Assembly: GCA_900540735.1 (NCBI GenBank)
Contig: UQHB01000009.1
Coordinates: 9,641-73,640 of the forward strand
Direction of reading: 5' to 3'
Length of the DNA stretch: 64,000 nt
Origin: an uncultured Megasphaera sp.
GTDB taxonomy: Bacteria; Bacillota; Negativicutes; Veillonellales; Megasphaeraceae
The first letter of the stretch is position 1. Each line of letters opens with the position of its first letter. This document shows, piece by piece, positions 17,093 to 26,063 of this stretch. Position numbers and translations under genes: made by a program. A model generated the notes under the pieces. It was given only the letters and a program-made list of their open reading frames with translations, was not told the origin of the DNA and did not search any database.

Positions 17093-18460
17093 ATGAAAGC
17101 ATATGATACAGAAAAAAGTGCCTGGGCTCGGTTCACACCGGCACAGCGTGAAGCTATGGAAGCATATAGTAAAGACTATCGTCATTTCTTAGACAGTGCC
17201 CGCACAGAACGGCTGGCTAATAAAGAAATTATTCGCCAAGCCAAAGCCGCTGGGTTCCGTCCCCTCGATGATTTTACAACCATCCAGGCTGGCGACAAAG
17301 TATATTGGGACCAAAAAGGTAAATCGGTCCTCCTCGCCGTCATCGGCACTGAACCGATTGAAGCAGGCCTGAAGGTCGTTGGTTCTCACATCGATTGCCC
17401 GCGCCTCGATTTAAAAGTCATGCCTGTCGTCGAAAAAGACAAGCTCGTCTACTTCAAGACGCACTACTACGGCGGCATTAAAAAATACCAATGGGTTTGC
17501 ATGCCCTTATCCCTCGTCGGTGTGGTCTACACAGCAAAGGGTGAAAAAGTAGAAGTTTCTGTCGGTGAAGATCCAGATGATCCCGTATTATACATCAACG
17601 ACATTCTGCCCCACCTCGGCAAAGACCAGGCAGCAAAAAAAGTTGGCGATGCCGTAACAGGCGAAATGCTCATGCCCATCATTGCGTCCCAGTCAGAAGA
17701 AGAAAAAACAAAACCCGCTCTCTTGAAGCTTTTAGAAGAAAAATACGGTATTGCCGAAGAAGACTTTGCTAGTGCCGAACTAGAAATCATTCCGGCCCAG
17801 AAGAGCCGTGAAGTGGGTCTCGACCGCTCTATGATTATGTCCCACGGCCACGACGACCGCGTTTGCTCATACGCCAACCTCGCCGGTATCCTCGCGGCGA
17901 AGAACACAGGCAAAACGCAAGTAGCCCTTTTTGCAGATAAAGAAGAAATTGGCTCCATGGGCAATACAGGCATGCAGTCTACGTATTTCCAAGACTTCAT
18001 TGCTGAACTCTTAGCCCTCCAAGGCAAGAAAGAAGAACTCTACGTTCGCCGTACGCTCCGTCATACAGAAGTCCTCTCTGCTGACGTTGGCGCAGCCTAC
18101 GACCCGGTCTTTGCGGAAGCCTATGATAAATCCAATTCGGCTCAGCTCGGCTATGGCATTTGCATTTGCAAATACACCGGTGCTCGCGGTAAAGCTGGCT
18201 GCAACGATGCCAATGCAGAATTCCTTGCTAAAGTCCGTCAGACCTTCAACGAAGCTGGCGCACCGTGGCAAGTTGGCGAACTCGGTAAAGTCGACCAAGG
18301 CGGCGGCGGTACGATTGCCTATATCTTGGCCGATTGGGGCTGCGAAGTCGTCGATTGCGGCGTAGCTATGCTTAGCATGCACGCACCTCTCGAACTCGTA
18401 GCAAAAGCCGACGCATACAGCGCATACCTCGCCTATAAGGCCTTCTTTGAAAGTAAATAA
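17093..18460 (+). CDS. M18 family aminopeptidase
   Basis: A 455-residue cytoplasmic metallo-aminopeptidase of the aspartyl aminopeptidase (M18) family. Characteristic segments are GSHIDCPRLDLKV (first metal His/Asp, about residue 100), HYYGGIKKYQW, MSHGHDDRVCSYANL (about 250), FADKEEIGSMGNTGMQS (catalytic Glu pair, about 285), and the C-terminal VDCGVAMLSMHAPLE with the last metal His. The start is the ATG at 17093, with a AAGGAGG site 7 bases upstream; an in-frame ATG at 17063 lacks one. A TATAAT at 17052-17057 gives a plausible -10 element just downstream of the cupin remnant. It probably releases N-terminal residues from peptides. Confidence 0.94.
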   Translation: MKAYDTEKSAWARFTPAQREAMEAYSKDYRHFLDSARTERLANKEIIRQAKAAGFRPLDDFTTIQAGDKVYWDQKGKSVLLAVIGTEPIEAGLKVVGSHIDCPRLDLKVMPVVEKDKLVYFKTHYYGGIKKYQWVCMPLSLVGVVYTAKGEKVEVSVGEDPDDPVLYINDILPHLGKDQAAKKVGDAVTGEMLMPIIASQSEEEKTKPALLKLLEEKYGIAEEDFASAELEIIPAQKSREVGLDRSMIMSHGHDDRVCSYANLAGILAAKNTGKTQVALFADKEEIGSMGNTGMQSTYFQDFIAELLALQGKKEELYVRRTLRHTEVLSADVGAAYDPVFAEAYDKSNSAQLGYGICICKYTGARGKAGCNDANAEFLAKVRQTFNEAGAPWQVGELGKVDQGGGGTIAYILADWGCEVVDCGVAMLSMHAPLELVAKADAYSAYLAYKAFFESK

Positions 18461-18671
18461 CCCTTGACATCTATAGGAACTCTTGCTATTCTATAGTTGA
18501 ATCTTTGATATTCAAAGCAATCACCCCTTTCCGTCGCCGGTATGGGGATAGAAACGCAACTATTATATCAAAATAGGATAATGCAGACAATAACGTATTA
18601 TATGATAAGGCCCTGGTTGGCAAGAGGGGGAATCTTGCACAGCCAGGGCCTTATTATCTATTATGGAGGGA
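18461..18671. promoter_or_regulatory. Intergenic region with face-to-face predicted promoters
   Basis: Plus strand: TTGACA (18464-18469), 17 bases, TATTCT (18487-18492). Minus strand: TTGTCT (18585-18590), 17 bases, TATAAT (18562-18567). The two would transcribe the same ~60 bases in opposite directions. The 7-bp inverted repeat ATAGTTG/CAACTAT (18493-18499 and 18557-18563) encloses smaller hairpins (CTTTGA/TCAAAG and CCCC/GGGG). No gene of known RNA class was recognised. Strand and function are open. Confidence 0.4.
18604..18656. terminator. Hairpin between convergent M18 and cysteine desulfidase genes
   Basis: ATAAGGCCCTGG and CCAGGGCCTTAT form a 12-bp stem. The T run on either side is poor, so it may end transcription weakly or protect 3' ends. 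Confidence 0.55.
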
Positions 18672-19979
18672 TTAACAGCAAGTTTTATTTTTGTGGAGCA
18701 TAACGTTTAAGACTTCTGTATCGGTTTGAGTCATGCCATTGCAAGCAAGCATGCCGACGTTGCGAATCGATTCGTCTACATCGAAGGAAACGATACCATC
18801 ATTACCACTAACACGGATTTTATCGAGGGCTAAGAGAACAGAACGGAACGCAGACGTACAAGCTGTGGCTACTTTCATGGAACAACTATTGGCTGCGCCG
18901 TCGCAGACCATGCCGACAGCATCGCCAATCATACTAGAAATAGCATAACTAATAGCTTCAACTTTATTTTCTTTAGCCATGAGCCAAGCCATACCAGAAG
19001 CAGCACCCATAGCAGCCGTAATGGTCGCACAAAGAGCAGAAAGCTTCGGCAAGAACCCATGAATATACACAGCCATGGCGTTAGCAAGAACGAGGGCACG
19101 GAGCCGTTCTTCGTCTGTTGCCTTGACGTAATCTGCAACAGTAACGACCGGCATAGTCGCCGCAATACCTTGGTTGCCAGAACCGGAATTGGTCATGGCC
19201 GGGTATTTTGCGCCGCCCATGCGCGCATCCGATGCGGCAACAGTACGGATAATGACTTGGTTCTGCAAGTCTTTGCCAATGAGGCCGTGTACTTGTTTCG
19301 ATTCGAGAGCGTGGCCAATACCGAGACCATATTCACCAGTTAAGCCGACTTTCGATAATCGGTCATTTAAAATCTGGGAATCTCTGAGAAATTCAACTTC
19401 TGCCAAGGGAACTTGTTCGGCAAATTCGACGATTTCTGCAACAGACAAGCTCTGGAGAAAGGCATTTTTCCCTTCACTCGTATCTTCACCGCCTCCTGTA
19501 GCAGTAAAGATAGTTTTCCCATCTTTTTCGATACAAACGACGTTCGTATGGCTATCAGCAATACAGACTTTGACCGTATGATTTGCACCAAGAACGGTTG
19601 CTTCAGAATACAAAACAGACTCTACTTCGTGGGCAATGCCGACGGTGACGCGGTTCATATCGACCATTTCTTTAGCCTGAGCAATAAGGTCTTCCGGAAT
19701 GCCTTCTAAGACTTGGAGACCTGCATCGGGATTGCCGCCAAGAGCGCCGGCAGCAGCGGCGATGAAAAGACCGTGACGGCCTGTGCCCGGCACCATAACG
19801 CCCATGCCATTTTTCATGAGATTAGCTGACACGCGGGCTTCAATGCCCTGGACAGGTTCGCCTAACTCCCGAGCCGCCGTAGCCGCGGCAAATGCCAACG
19901 ACACGGGCTCGGTGCAACCTGTTGCGGGGACAACATCAGTATGTAAAATCGAGAGTAATTTTTTCCATGTTTCTTTCAT
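18672..19979 (-). CDS. cyuA: L-cysteine desulfidase / UPF0597 family protein (CyuA-like)
   Basis: A 435-residue protein of the UPF0597 family; the E. coli member CyuA (YhaM, 436 residues) breaks L-cysteine into pyruvate, H2S and ammonia and is iron-sulfur dependent. Conserved signatures are VPATGCTEPVSLAFA at the N-terminus, SGSGNQGIAATMPV in the middle and VCDGAANSCSMKVATA near the C-terminus; these cysteines are the expected cluster ligands. It is the last gene of a three-gene minus-strand operon with a HAAAP transporter 14 bases upstream and a YheO-type regulator. The same transporter-desulfidase pairing occurs in E. coli (cyuPA), which supports a role in cysteine catabolism. Confidence 0.88.
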   Translation of the reverse strand: MKETWKKLLSILHTDVVPATGCTEPVSLAFAAATAARELGEPVQGIEARVSANLMKNGMGVMVPGTGRHGLFIAAAAGALGGNPDAGLQVLEGIPEDLIAQAKEMVDMNRVTVGIAHEVESVLYSEATVLGANHTVKVCIADSHTNVVCIEKDGKTIFTATGGGEDTSEGKNAFLQSLSVAEIVEFAEQVPLAEVEFLRDSQILNDRLSKVGLTGEYGLGIGHALESKQVHGLIGKDLQNQVIIRTVAASDARMGGAKYPAMTNSGSGNQGIAATMPVVTVADYVKATDEERLRALVLANAMAVYIHGFLPKLSALCATITAAMGAASGMAWLMAKENKVEAISYAISSMIGDAVGMVCDGAANSCSMKVATACTSAFRSVLLALDKIRVSGNDGIVSFDVDESIRNVGMLACNGMTQTDTEVLNVMLHKNKTCC

Positions 19980-19993
19980 GGCGAACTCCTTTA

Positions 19994-21328
19994 TTATGCG
20001 AATGCCAAGAACGGCGAGAGGATTAAGAGGATACCTGCTAAGATAATCAGTTTTAAGCTAAAGTTTTTGTACTGTGCAAGCATAGGTACTTTGTACACAA
20101 GATATGCTGGAATGAGGCAGCCAACGAGACCAAAAATAGGACTGCAAATCGAGGTAAAGCTAAGAACCGGTGCGTTGAGCACAATAGCACCCCAAGCAAC
20201 GAGGATAGCGAAAATGAGGATACCGTATTTTACTACGCCTTTGTTGATTCTTTCTTCCGGTAACATACGGCGCAGGCAGTTGAGAGCAATGCCGTGGCAC
20301 GCTTCGCGGAAGCCCATGAAGACACTGAAGAAAGCCGTCATGACAGCGAAGATATTCAGGATTAAGCTCATGTATTTAACCATAGCACCGTCAAAGCCTT
20401 GGGCTGCCATGGCGAGAGACGAAATATTCTGGGAATATGCCATTACAGCTTGGTCATGACCCATAGCGAGGTTAAAGGACACAGCATAGAAGAAAACGAC
20501 GACAAAGAGAATACCAAAGGCAATATTCATAGCACGAAGAGCTTTGTATTTCGCAACTTCAATGGATTTATTATGAGCTCTGTACGAAATAACCATAGGG
20601 CTCAAACTCTGTAAGAAGAGAATGGACGTAATCGTAAAGGGCAGCATAACGATCGTTTCTTTAATCAAATAGCCAAGGTCCGGGAAGGCACCGATGTTGT
20701 TGAAATCCCAGTGCTGAATCATAATGACGCCCATAACAGCGATGATGCCGATTTTGACGAGAACCATGCCGGTAGACAATTTAAAGAGGATTTTTTCCCC
20801 TTGTGATGCAAGAGCAACCAAAAGGCAAACGATAGCGAGGCCATAGAAAGGATTCGTCGAAAGAACCGTTTCCGTTACGCCGAAGGTATGCAAGAAGGAC
20901 GCACTGTCATTGGTAATGGCCGTTGAGTAGACGAAGACCCAAATGACGAGCATAATGAAGTATAAGATACCGAGGAAGAATCCCCAGTTTTTCCCTAAAT
21001 ATCCGCCAATGATACTCGGATAATCTTCTGCTTTCGGTGCAGCTGCGAGGGTATTAATAAATAACTTCTGGAATAAATACATTGCCGGGTAGCCAATAAT
21101 CGAAGACAAGAGGAATACCCAAATCCCGACGAGGCCTACCTGTACAGGCAAGAAGACAATCCCTGCACCAATAGCCATACCAATACTCATAATGACCCAG
21201 CCCCAGTCGGTGCTGTCAAAGCGAATGGCAGCTTTCCATTCCGTTTCAGTCATTCCTGCTTTTTCGGCACGCGTTAACTTACGGCCTTCTGCTTCTAGCT
21301 GTTTTGCGACTTCCATATCCATGGTCAT
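19994..21328 (-). CDS. cyuP: HAAAP-family serine/cysteine transporter (CyuP/SdaC-like)
   Basis: A 444-residue inner-membrane permease of the hydroxy/aromatic amino acid family with about eleven hydrophobic segments. The first helix region reads WGWVIMSIGMAIGAGIVFLPVQVG, typical of SdaC/YhaO-type proton symporters for serine and related amino acids. E. coli CyuP (YhaO) has 443 residues and is coupled to CyuA, as here. L-cysteine or serine import is the likely job. A polar N-terminal extension of about 40 residues precedes the first helix. AAAGGAG precedes the start. Confidence 0.85.
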   Translation of the reverse strand: MTMDMEVAKQLEAEGRKLTRAEKAGMTETEWKAAIRFDSTDWGWVIMSIGMAIGAGIVFLPVQVGLVGIWVFLLSSIIGYPAMYLFQKLFINTLAAAPKAEDYPSIIGGYLGKNWGFFLGILYFIMLVIWVFVYSTAITNDSASFLHTFGVTETVLSTNPFYGLAIVCLLVALASQGEKILFKLSTGMVLVKIGIIAVMGVIMIQHWDFNNIGAFPDLGYLIKETIVMLPFTITSILFLQSLSPMVISYRAHNKSIEVAKYKALRAMNIAFGILFVVVFFYAVSFNLAMGHDQAVMAYSQNISSLAMAAQGFDGAMVKYMSLILNIFAVMTAFFSVFMGFREACHGIALNCLRRMLPEERINKGVVKYGILIFAILVAWGAIVLNAPVLSFTSICSPIFGLVGCLIPAYLVYKVPMLAQYKNFSLKLIILAGILLILSPFLAFA

Positions 21329-21369
21329 CCATCTCCTTTAGTAGATAATGTAATACTTGCACTGTCTGC

Positions 21370-22038
21370 TTAGTGACGAATCCGATTGAGATACCGGTAA
21401 ATCGTCGGCTCTGACACGCCTAAGGTTTCCGCTAAAATCGGAATGCCTCCTTTTAAGAGAAACAACCCATCTTGATTGAGGTTTTCAATGAGTTGGACCC
21501 GTTCGTCCATAGAAAGCCGATCTGGCGCGACGGGATAGGCAGCGAGCCGTTTGGCAATCATGTTCGTAATCGTGTCTCCGGCCGTTTTGTAGAGCGTTTC
21601 TACAGCTTTTACAGGCTGCCGCGGCACAGGCTCTTGCGGTGCAAAATCATCGACATGCAACCCATGCAAGATGTTTTCATCAATCATGGCCCGTGCGTCC
21701 AAGTACGGCTGGACATCATAATTCAGACAGAGAACGCCGACGACAGTACCGTCAGCATCCTTGATGAAGTACGACGAAGAACGGAAAATGTGGCCGTTGC
21801 TCGCTTTGCCGTGATAATCGACGACAAATTGGGCTTGCTCTTGTTTTTCTTGCTGCATCAGTTTTAAGACAAAATCCGTTGCGGGCCCACCGACTTTACG
21901 GCCGCTCAAATGTCCATTGGCAATAGCCACGATGGAGTGTTCTGCATTCGTCAGGTCATGTAACACAACTTCACAATGTTTGCCTAAGGCTTGTCCTAAA
22001 AACTCGACCAATGGGATGTAGCTATCTAAGATTCCCAT
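21370..22038 (-). CDS. YheO-like PAS/HTH transcriptional regulator
   Basis: A 222-residue DNA-binding regulator. The N-terminal half matches the YheO-like PAS domain (YIPLVEFLGQALGKHCEVVLHDL, SSYFIKDADGTVVGVLCLNYD) and the C-terminus has the short helix-turn-helix GIPILAETLGVSEPTIYRYLNRIR. The family includes DauR, a repressor of D-amino acid catabolism. As first gene of the cysteine transporter/desulfidase operon it is probably its regulator, with a cysteine-related compound as the likely signal. The start is the third ATG of a cluster (22038), 6 bases behind GAGGAGG; the longer frame upstream lacks homology. Confidence 0.85.
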   Translation of the reverse strand: MGILDSYIPLVEFLGQALGKHCEVVLHDLTNAEHSIVAIANGHLSGRKVGGPATDFVLKLMQQEKQEQAQFVVDYHGKASNGHIFRSSSYFIKDADGTVVGVLCLNYDVQPYLDARAMIDENILHGLHVDDFAPQEPVPRQPVKAVETLYKTAGDTITNMIAKRLAAYPVAPDRLSMDERVQLIENLNQDGLFLLKGGIPILAETLGVSEPTIYRYLNRIRH

Positions 22039-22066
22039 AACCATCCTCCTCTCTCGTGTTAATAAA

Positions 22067-22095
22067 ATCTTATCATGATAATAATTTATTTGCAA
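22067..22095 (-). promoter_or_regulatory. Predicted promoter of the cyu-like operon
   Basis: On the minus strand TTGCAA (22090-22095) and TAAGAT (22067-22072) are 17 bases apart. The -10 region overlaps the imperfect palindrome ATCATGAT, a possible operator. Confidence 0.5.
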
Positions 22096-22222
22096 CAGGC
22101 CATTATGAACTTCATAAATAAAAAATAAATTGCCCATTGAGACAGTGCATTTCTAAAGGATTTTCCAATCTTTACAAATAATTTTACAGTATGACAATAA
22201 TCAATTTTTATCATATATAAAG

Positions 22223-22259
22223 AAAGGGTATTACACTGATAAAAGTGTAATACCCTTTA
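22223..22259. terminator. Intrinsic terminator after the gamma-glutamyltranspeptidase gene
   Basis: AAAGGGTATTACACT (22223-22237) pairs perfectly with AGTGTAATACCCTTT (22244-22258); a T-rich tract follows on the minus strand. Confidence 0.8.
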
Positions 22260-22276
22260 TGCATAATGTGATAAAT

Positions 22277-23884
22277 TTACCAAACAGCAACGGTGCCATC
22301 GGCACGCGGTTCCGTAGCACCCATGAGGACACCTGCTGCATTACGCCAAATAATCTGGCCGCGCCCGAAGTTTGTACAATCAGGCTGAACAGTAATTTCA
22401 TGGCCTCTCGCACGTAAGGCCTCTACAATTTCTACAGGCACACCTGATTCGAGTTCGATGCCCTTGCCGCCAATCCACTGCCACCGCGGCGCATCAAGTG
22501 CAGCTTGGGGATTGAGGTGGTAATCAATCGTATTCATGACCACTTGCATCTGCCCTTGAGGCTGCATGAAGCCGCCCATAACCCCGAACGGCCCAATAGG
22601 CTGGCCCTCTTTCGTGAGGAAGCCCGGAATAATAGTGTGATACGATTTTTTCCGAGGGCCAACGTAATTATCACTACTAGGATTCATACTAAAGTTAGCC
22701 CCTCTATCGCTGAGCGCAATGCCGTAGCTAGGAATGACGATGCCTGAGCCAAAGCCTTCGTAGTTACTTTGGATATATGACACCATGTTACCTTCGCCGT
22801 CAGCCGTACATAAGTAGACCGTGCCGCCACTACGAGGATCAATGGGCTTCGGCATGATGGCCGTATCCGTAATGAGATTACGTCGTGCTGCTGCATATTT
22901 TTCAGACAACCAGTAGTCGACGCTCGTCTTCATGAAACGTGGGTCTGCAATATAGGTCTTCCCATCGGTAAAGGCCAATTTCATGGCTTCGATTTGACAG
23001 TGGAAGGATTCGTTCGTATCGCGCGCTGTAAACGTAAACCCCTGGGCAATGTTCAGGGCCATCAAGACGACAAGGCCATGTCCATTAGGTGGAATTTCCC
23101 AGACATCATAGCCTCGATAGTTCGTGTGAATCGGCTCTACCCATTGGGGCGTATAACCTGTCAAATCTTCTTTACGAATAAGTCCGCCCGTTTCTTTCGC
23201 CCATTGGTCAATAGCCTCTGCCATTTCGCCTTCATACATACTGCGGCACTGGCTGTCCCGTAAGAGGCGCAGCGATTTCGCATGGTCCGGCAAGGTCAGA
23301 ATATCCCCTGGCTGCGGTGCCTGGCCGTGGGGATAGAAAGTCTCAAAGAGGCCGAAAAAGGCTTTTTCATGCGCATAAGGCGTAAAGGTTTCTAAGCTTT
23401 CTTGCAGTAAATGAGCTAACGTCGGCATGACGGCGTAGCCTTGTTCAGCATACTGAATGGCTGGCTCAAAGAGTGCTGCAAAAGGTAATTTGCCAAACTG
23501 CTTGTGAATCTCTGCCCACGCAGCCGGTGCGCCCGGTACCATGACCGGCAGCCAGCCTCGTTTGGGCACTTCGTCGTACCCTTGCCCTTTCACGGCCTCC
23601 ACCGTAAGAGCTGCCGGTGAATAGCCGCTGCCGTTAAGGCCATGTAATTTGCCTTTCGTCCAAATCAAGGCGAAAGCATCACTGCCGAGGCCATTACTGG
23701 TCGGCTCCAAAACCGTTAACGCCATGGCCGTCGCCAGAGCTGCATCAATGGCGTTGCCCCCTTGTTTGAGCATATCCAGTCCCGCTTGGGCCGCTAAGGT
23801 CTGGGATGTGCAGACCATGCCACGACGGCTGTAGACGACTTCGCGCCGCGATGGATATGGATAATATTGTGCATCAAATTGCAT
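22277..23884 (-). CDS. ggt: Gamma-glutamyltranspeptidase-like Ntn hydrolase
   Basis: A 535-residue member of the gamma-glutamyltransferase family, which cleaves gamma-glutamyl bonds after self-processing. The N-terminal part has GMVCTSQTLAAQAGLDMLKQGGNAIDAALA and EPTSNGLGSDAF. The catalytic threonine of the small subunit is in SGGTVYLCTAD (about residue 354), and PFGVMGG is the second glycine motif. Unlike E. coli Ggt there is no signal peptide, so the enzyme is probably cytoplasmic, as in many YwrD-type proteins. It lies just upstream of the cysteine operon but has its own terminator; release of Cys-containing peptides from glutathione is a plausible link, not shown. Confidence 0.88.
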   Translation of the reverse strand: MQFDAQYYPYPSRREVVYSRRGMVCTSQTLAAQAGLDMLKQGGNAIDAALATAMALTVLEPTSNGLGSDAFALIWTKGKLHGLNGSGYSPAALTVEAVKGQGYDEVPKRGWLPVMVPGAPAAWAEIHKQFGKLPFAALFEPAIQYAEQGYAVMPTLAHLLQESLETFTPYAHEKAFFGLFETFYPHGQAPQPGDILTLPDHAKSLRLLRDSQCRSMYEGEMAEAIDQWAKETGGLIRKEDLTGYTPQWVEPIHTNYRGYDVWEIPPNGHGLVVLMALNIAQGFTFTARDTNESFHCQIEAMKLAFTDGKTYIADPRFMKTSVDYWLSEKYAAARRNLITDTAIMPKPIDPRSGGTVYLCTADGEGNMVSYIQSNYEGFGSGIVIPSYGIALSDRGANFSMNPSSDNYVGPRKKSYHTIIPGFLTKEGQPIGPFGVMGGFMQPQGQMQVVMNTIDYHLNPQAALDAPRWQWIGGKGIELESGVPVEIVEALRARGHEITVQPDCTNFGRGQIIWRNAAGVLMGATEPRADGTVAVW

Positions 23885-23968
23885 CGTATCCCTCCTTTAA
23901 TAGAATCTCTCCTTATACTATACCACGAAATTTATTTTCTATTGTAAAAAAATTTTACATAATACATC

Positions 23969-23997
23969 TTCACTTCGAGAGTATTTACCGATATAAT
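23969..23997 (+). promoter_or_regulatory. Predicted promoter of the lipid kinase gene
   Basis: TTCACT (23969-23974) and TATAAT (23992-23997) with 17-base spacing, about 50 bases before the start codon. Confidence 0.55.
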
Positions 23998-24048
23998 AAG
24001 AGTGCATCTTACGCACGTACAATTTGGAATACGAAGGAGGGCTACGTC

Positions 24049-24939
24049 GTGAAGCGATGCATGCTAATCGTCAATCCTACAGCCGGACGAGAACGGGCAA
24101 AATATCATAAAGACGCGCTAAAACTACAGTTAGAACATAAATTTGATACTGTCGAATTGCGGCTCACCCAAAAGGGCGGTGACGCTACGGCTTGGGCCAA
24201 AGAAGCGGCCTTGACGGGCTTTGATGCAGTCTTTTGCATGGGCGGCGATGGGACACTCAACGAGACCATTAACGGCCTTGCCCATGCGAATCAGCCCATT
24301 CAGTTTGGCTTTATCCCTATGGGGACAGTCAACGATTTAGCGCGGGCCTTAAATATTCCTCTCCACCCGGAAGCAGCCATTGCGATGCTCGCCCATTCCC
24401 GTACAGTCCCAGTAGATATTGGCAAAGCCAATAACCGCTACTTCGTCAATACCATTGCAGCTGGGATTATGCCTGATGCTGTAGGCCATGTATCGATTGA
24501 ACAAAAGACACGACTCGGCCCGCTAGCTTATTTTTTGACAGGCATTAAAGCTATGCAAAGCCACAAAACGTCGCTCTACAAGATTGAAACGCCTACGAAT
24601 ACGACGGTCTTCCGCTCGCCTTTAGTCGTGGCGATGCTCACCAATTCGGTCGGCAGTTTCCGCAACATTGCACCAGACGCGCGCGTGGACGACGGTAAAA
24701 TTTGGCTTGCTGTCTTCAAAGATTTTAATTACTTAGACATTCTCAAGATGATACCGGAATTTTTAGCTGGTACGCCAGTCAGTCCGGAATTTATGAATCT
24801 CTTCACCGTAACGAAAGCAAAGATTTCCCTTCTCGACAACGAACCACTGTCTACTAATATGGATGGCGACGAAGGACCGTCGTTCCCTTTAGAAATCGAA
24901 GTATTGCCCTCATTTTTACAAGTATACGTACCTGATTAA
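24049..24939 (+). CDS. Diacylglycerol kinase / YegS-BmrU-family lipid kinase
   Basis: A 296-residue cytoplasmic lipid kinase of the DAGK catalytic domain family. It has the N-terminal VNPTAGR, the nucleotide-binding GGDGTLNETINGL, and GFIPMGTVNDLARAL, all diagnostic of the family. It most likely phosphorylates diacylglycerol or a related lipid. The chosen start is the GTG at 24049, 8 bases behind AGGAGG; the ATG at 24061 would leave the ribosome site 20 bases away, and upstream frame sequence is unrelated. A hairpin terminator follows. Confidence 0.9.
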   Translation: MKRCMLIVNPTAGRERAKYHKDALKLQLEHKFDTVELRLTQKGGDATAWAKEAALTGFDAVFCMGGDGTLNETINGLAHANQPIQFGFIPMGTVNDLARALNIPLHPEAAIAMLAHSRTVPVDIGKANNRYFVNTIAAGIMPDAVGHVSIEQKTRLGPLAYFLTGIKAMQSHKTSLYKIETPTNTTVFRSPLVVAMLTNSVGSFRNIAPDARVDDGKIWLAVFKDFNYLDILKMIPEFLAGTPVSPEFMNLFTVTKAKISLLDNEPLSTNMDGDEGPSFPLEIEVLPSFLQVYVPD

Positions 24940-24953
24940 TCTCTAATACAAGC

Positions 24954-24985
24954 AAAATGGACGCTCTAAGGCGTCCATTTTTTTA
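24954..24985 (+). terminator. Intrinsic terminator
   Basis: AAATGGACGC and GCGTCCATTT form a hairpin followed by seven T after the lipid kinase gene. Confidence 0.85.
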
Positions 24986-25002
24986 TCTCTTTTTTACATA
25001 CA

Positions 25003-25036
25003 AAAAAGAGACTACCTTGCGATAGTCTCTTATATA
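25003..25036 (-). terminator. Intrinsic terminator of the rpsF-ssb-rpsR operon
   Basis: On the minus strand AAGAGACTA and TAGTCTCTT form a hairpin followed by a T run, 8 bases after the rpsR stop codon. Confidence 0.85.
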
Positions 25037-25043
25037 GTCGCTA

Positions 25044-25274
25044 TTATTCAGCTGTGTACGGAAGTAAAGCGATAGCTCTAGCCCGTTTGATAGCAACAGT
25101 AAGTTTACGCTGATGTTTAGCGCAAACGCCGGAAATACGGCGCGGTAAAATTTTACCACGTTCTGTTGTGAAACGGCGAAGCTTTGCAATATCTTTGTAG
25201 TCGATCTGGTCTGCATGATCTACGCAGAAGTTGCAAACTTTTCTTCTCGGTTTTCTCGAGCGTTCTCTTCTCAT
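25044..25274 (-). CDS. rpsR: 30S ribosomal protein S18 (zinc-binding form)
   Basis: A 76-residue ribosomal protein. The sequence KVCNFC...IDYKDIAKLRRFTTERGKILPRRISGVCAKHQR is typical S18, and CxxC plus CxxH form the zinc site of the C+ type. It partners S6 on the ribosome platform. Third gene of rpsF-ssb-rpsR, the standard order in Firmicutes. Confidence 0.97.
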   Translation of the reverse strand: MRRERSRKPRRKVCNFCVDHADQIDYKDIAKLRRFTTERGKILPRRISGVCAKHQRKLTVAIKRARAIALLPYTAE

Positions 25275-25315
25275 GTATTATGTCCTCCTTCAAAAATTAA
25301 GAAGGGTTATTGACA

Positions 25316-25762
25316 TTAAAATGGGATTTCTTCATCACTAGCATCAGAGCCCATGCTGCCAAAGCCTGCATTCGATGTAGCTGGTTGCGGTGCCAGCGCA
25401 CTCGTATGCGGAGCCGGTACAGTGCCCTGACTGTGTTCAGAACCCAATGTCTGTGCAACTAAATCGCAAACGACTTCTGTGCGATACCGTTTCTGGCCAT
25501 CTTGCCCTTCGTAGGAACGAACGGAAATACGGCCCTGAACGAATACGCGGCTGCCTTTTGCTAAACTGTTGCCACAGTTTTCCGCCAAATTACCCCAAGC
25601 AACACAAGGAATAAAATCAGTTAATTCGCGCTGTTCTGTGCTGCCAGCTGGTACGTACGTACGGGTGCAGGCAACGGTGAACATAGCCACAGCTCTGCCA
25701 GTTTTGGTAAAACGGATTTCCGGGTCACGCGCTAAGTTTCCTAATAATTGTACTGAATTCAT
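25316..25762 (-). CDS. ssb: Single-stranded DNA-binding protein
   Basis: 148 residues. The N-terminal OB fold begins MNSVQLLGNLARDPEIRFTKTG and contains the FVQGRISVRSYEGQDGQKRYRTEVV strands. A flexible Ala/Pro/Gly linker leads to the acidic tip DEEIPF, which recruits DNA repair and replication partners. It lies 16 bases after rpsF. Confidence 0.97.
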   Translation of the reverse strand: MNSVQLLGNLARDPEIRFTKTGRAVAMFTVACTRTYVPAGSTEQRELTDFIPCVAWGNLAENCGNSLAKGSRVFVQGRISVRSYEGQDGQKRYRTEVVCDLVAQTLGSEHSQGTVPAPHTSALAPQPATSNAGFGSMGSDASDEEIPF

Positions 25763-25778
25763 ACCTTTTTGCCTCCGG

Positions 25779-26063
25779 TTATTCGTCGATCTTGACGATC
25801 AAGTGTTTCAGGATTTCGTCACGGATTTTGATTACGCGGTCGATTTCTTTGATAACTTCAGGTTCAGCTTCAAAGTTGATCAATACGTAATTGCCATCGT
25901 TCTGTTTTTTAACAGGATATGCTAAATGGCGTTTCCCCCAACGATCTACCTTTTCAATTTTAGCACCGTTCTTTGTGAGCAAATCAGATACAAACGTAAC
26001 GATTGGATCTACTTCTGCTTCTTCTAAAGGACGAGCGATAAACATGACTTCGTACTTGTTCAC
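25779..26063 (-). CDS. rpsF: 30S ribosomal protein S6
   Basis: 94 residues starting MNKYEVMFIARPLEE, with the WGKRHLAYPVKKQNDGNYVLINFEA core of S6. It starts at GTG (26063), behind the strong site GAGGAGGTGATTTC. First gene of the operon with ssb and rpsR. Confidence 0.97.
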   Translation of the reverse strand: MNKYEVMFIARPLEEAEVDPIVTFVSDLLTKNGAKIEKVDRWGKRHLAYPVKKQNDGNYVLINFEAEPEVIKEIDRVIKIRDEILKHLIVKIDE

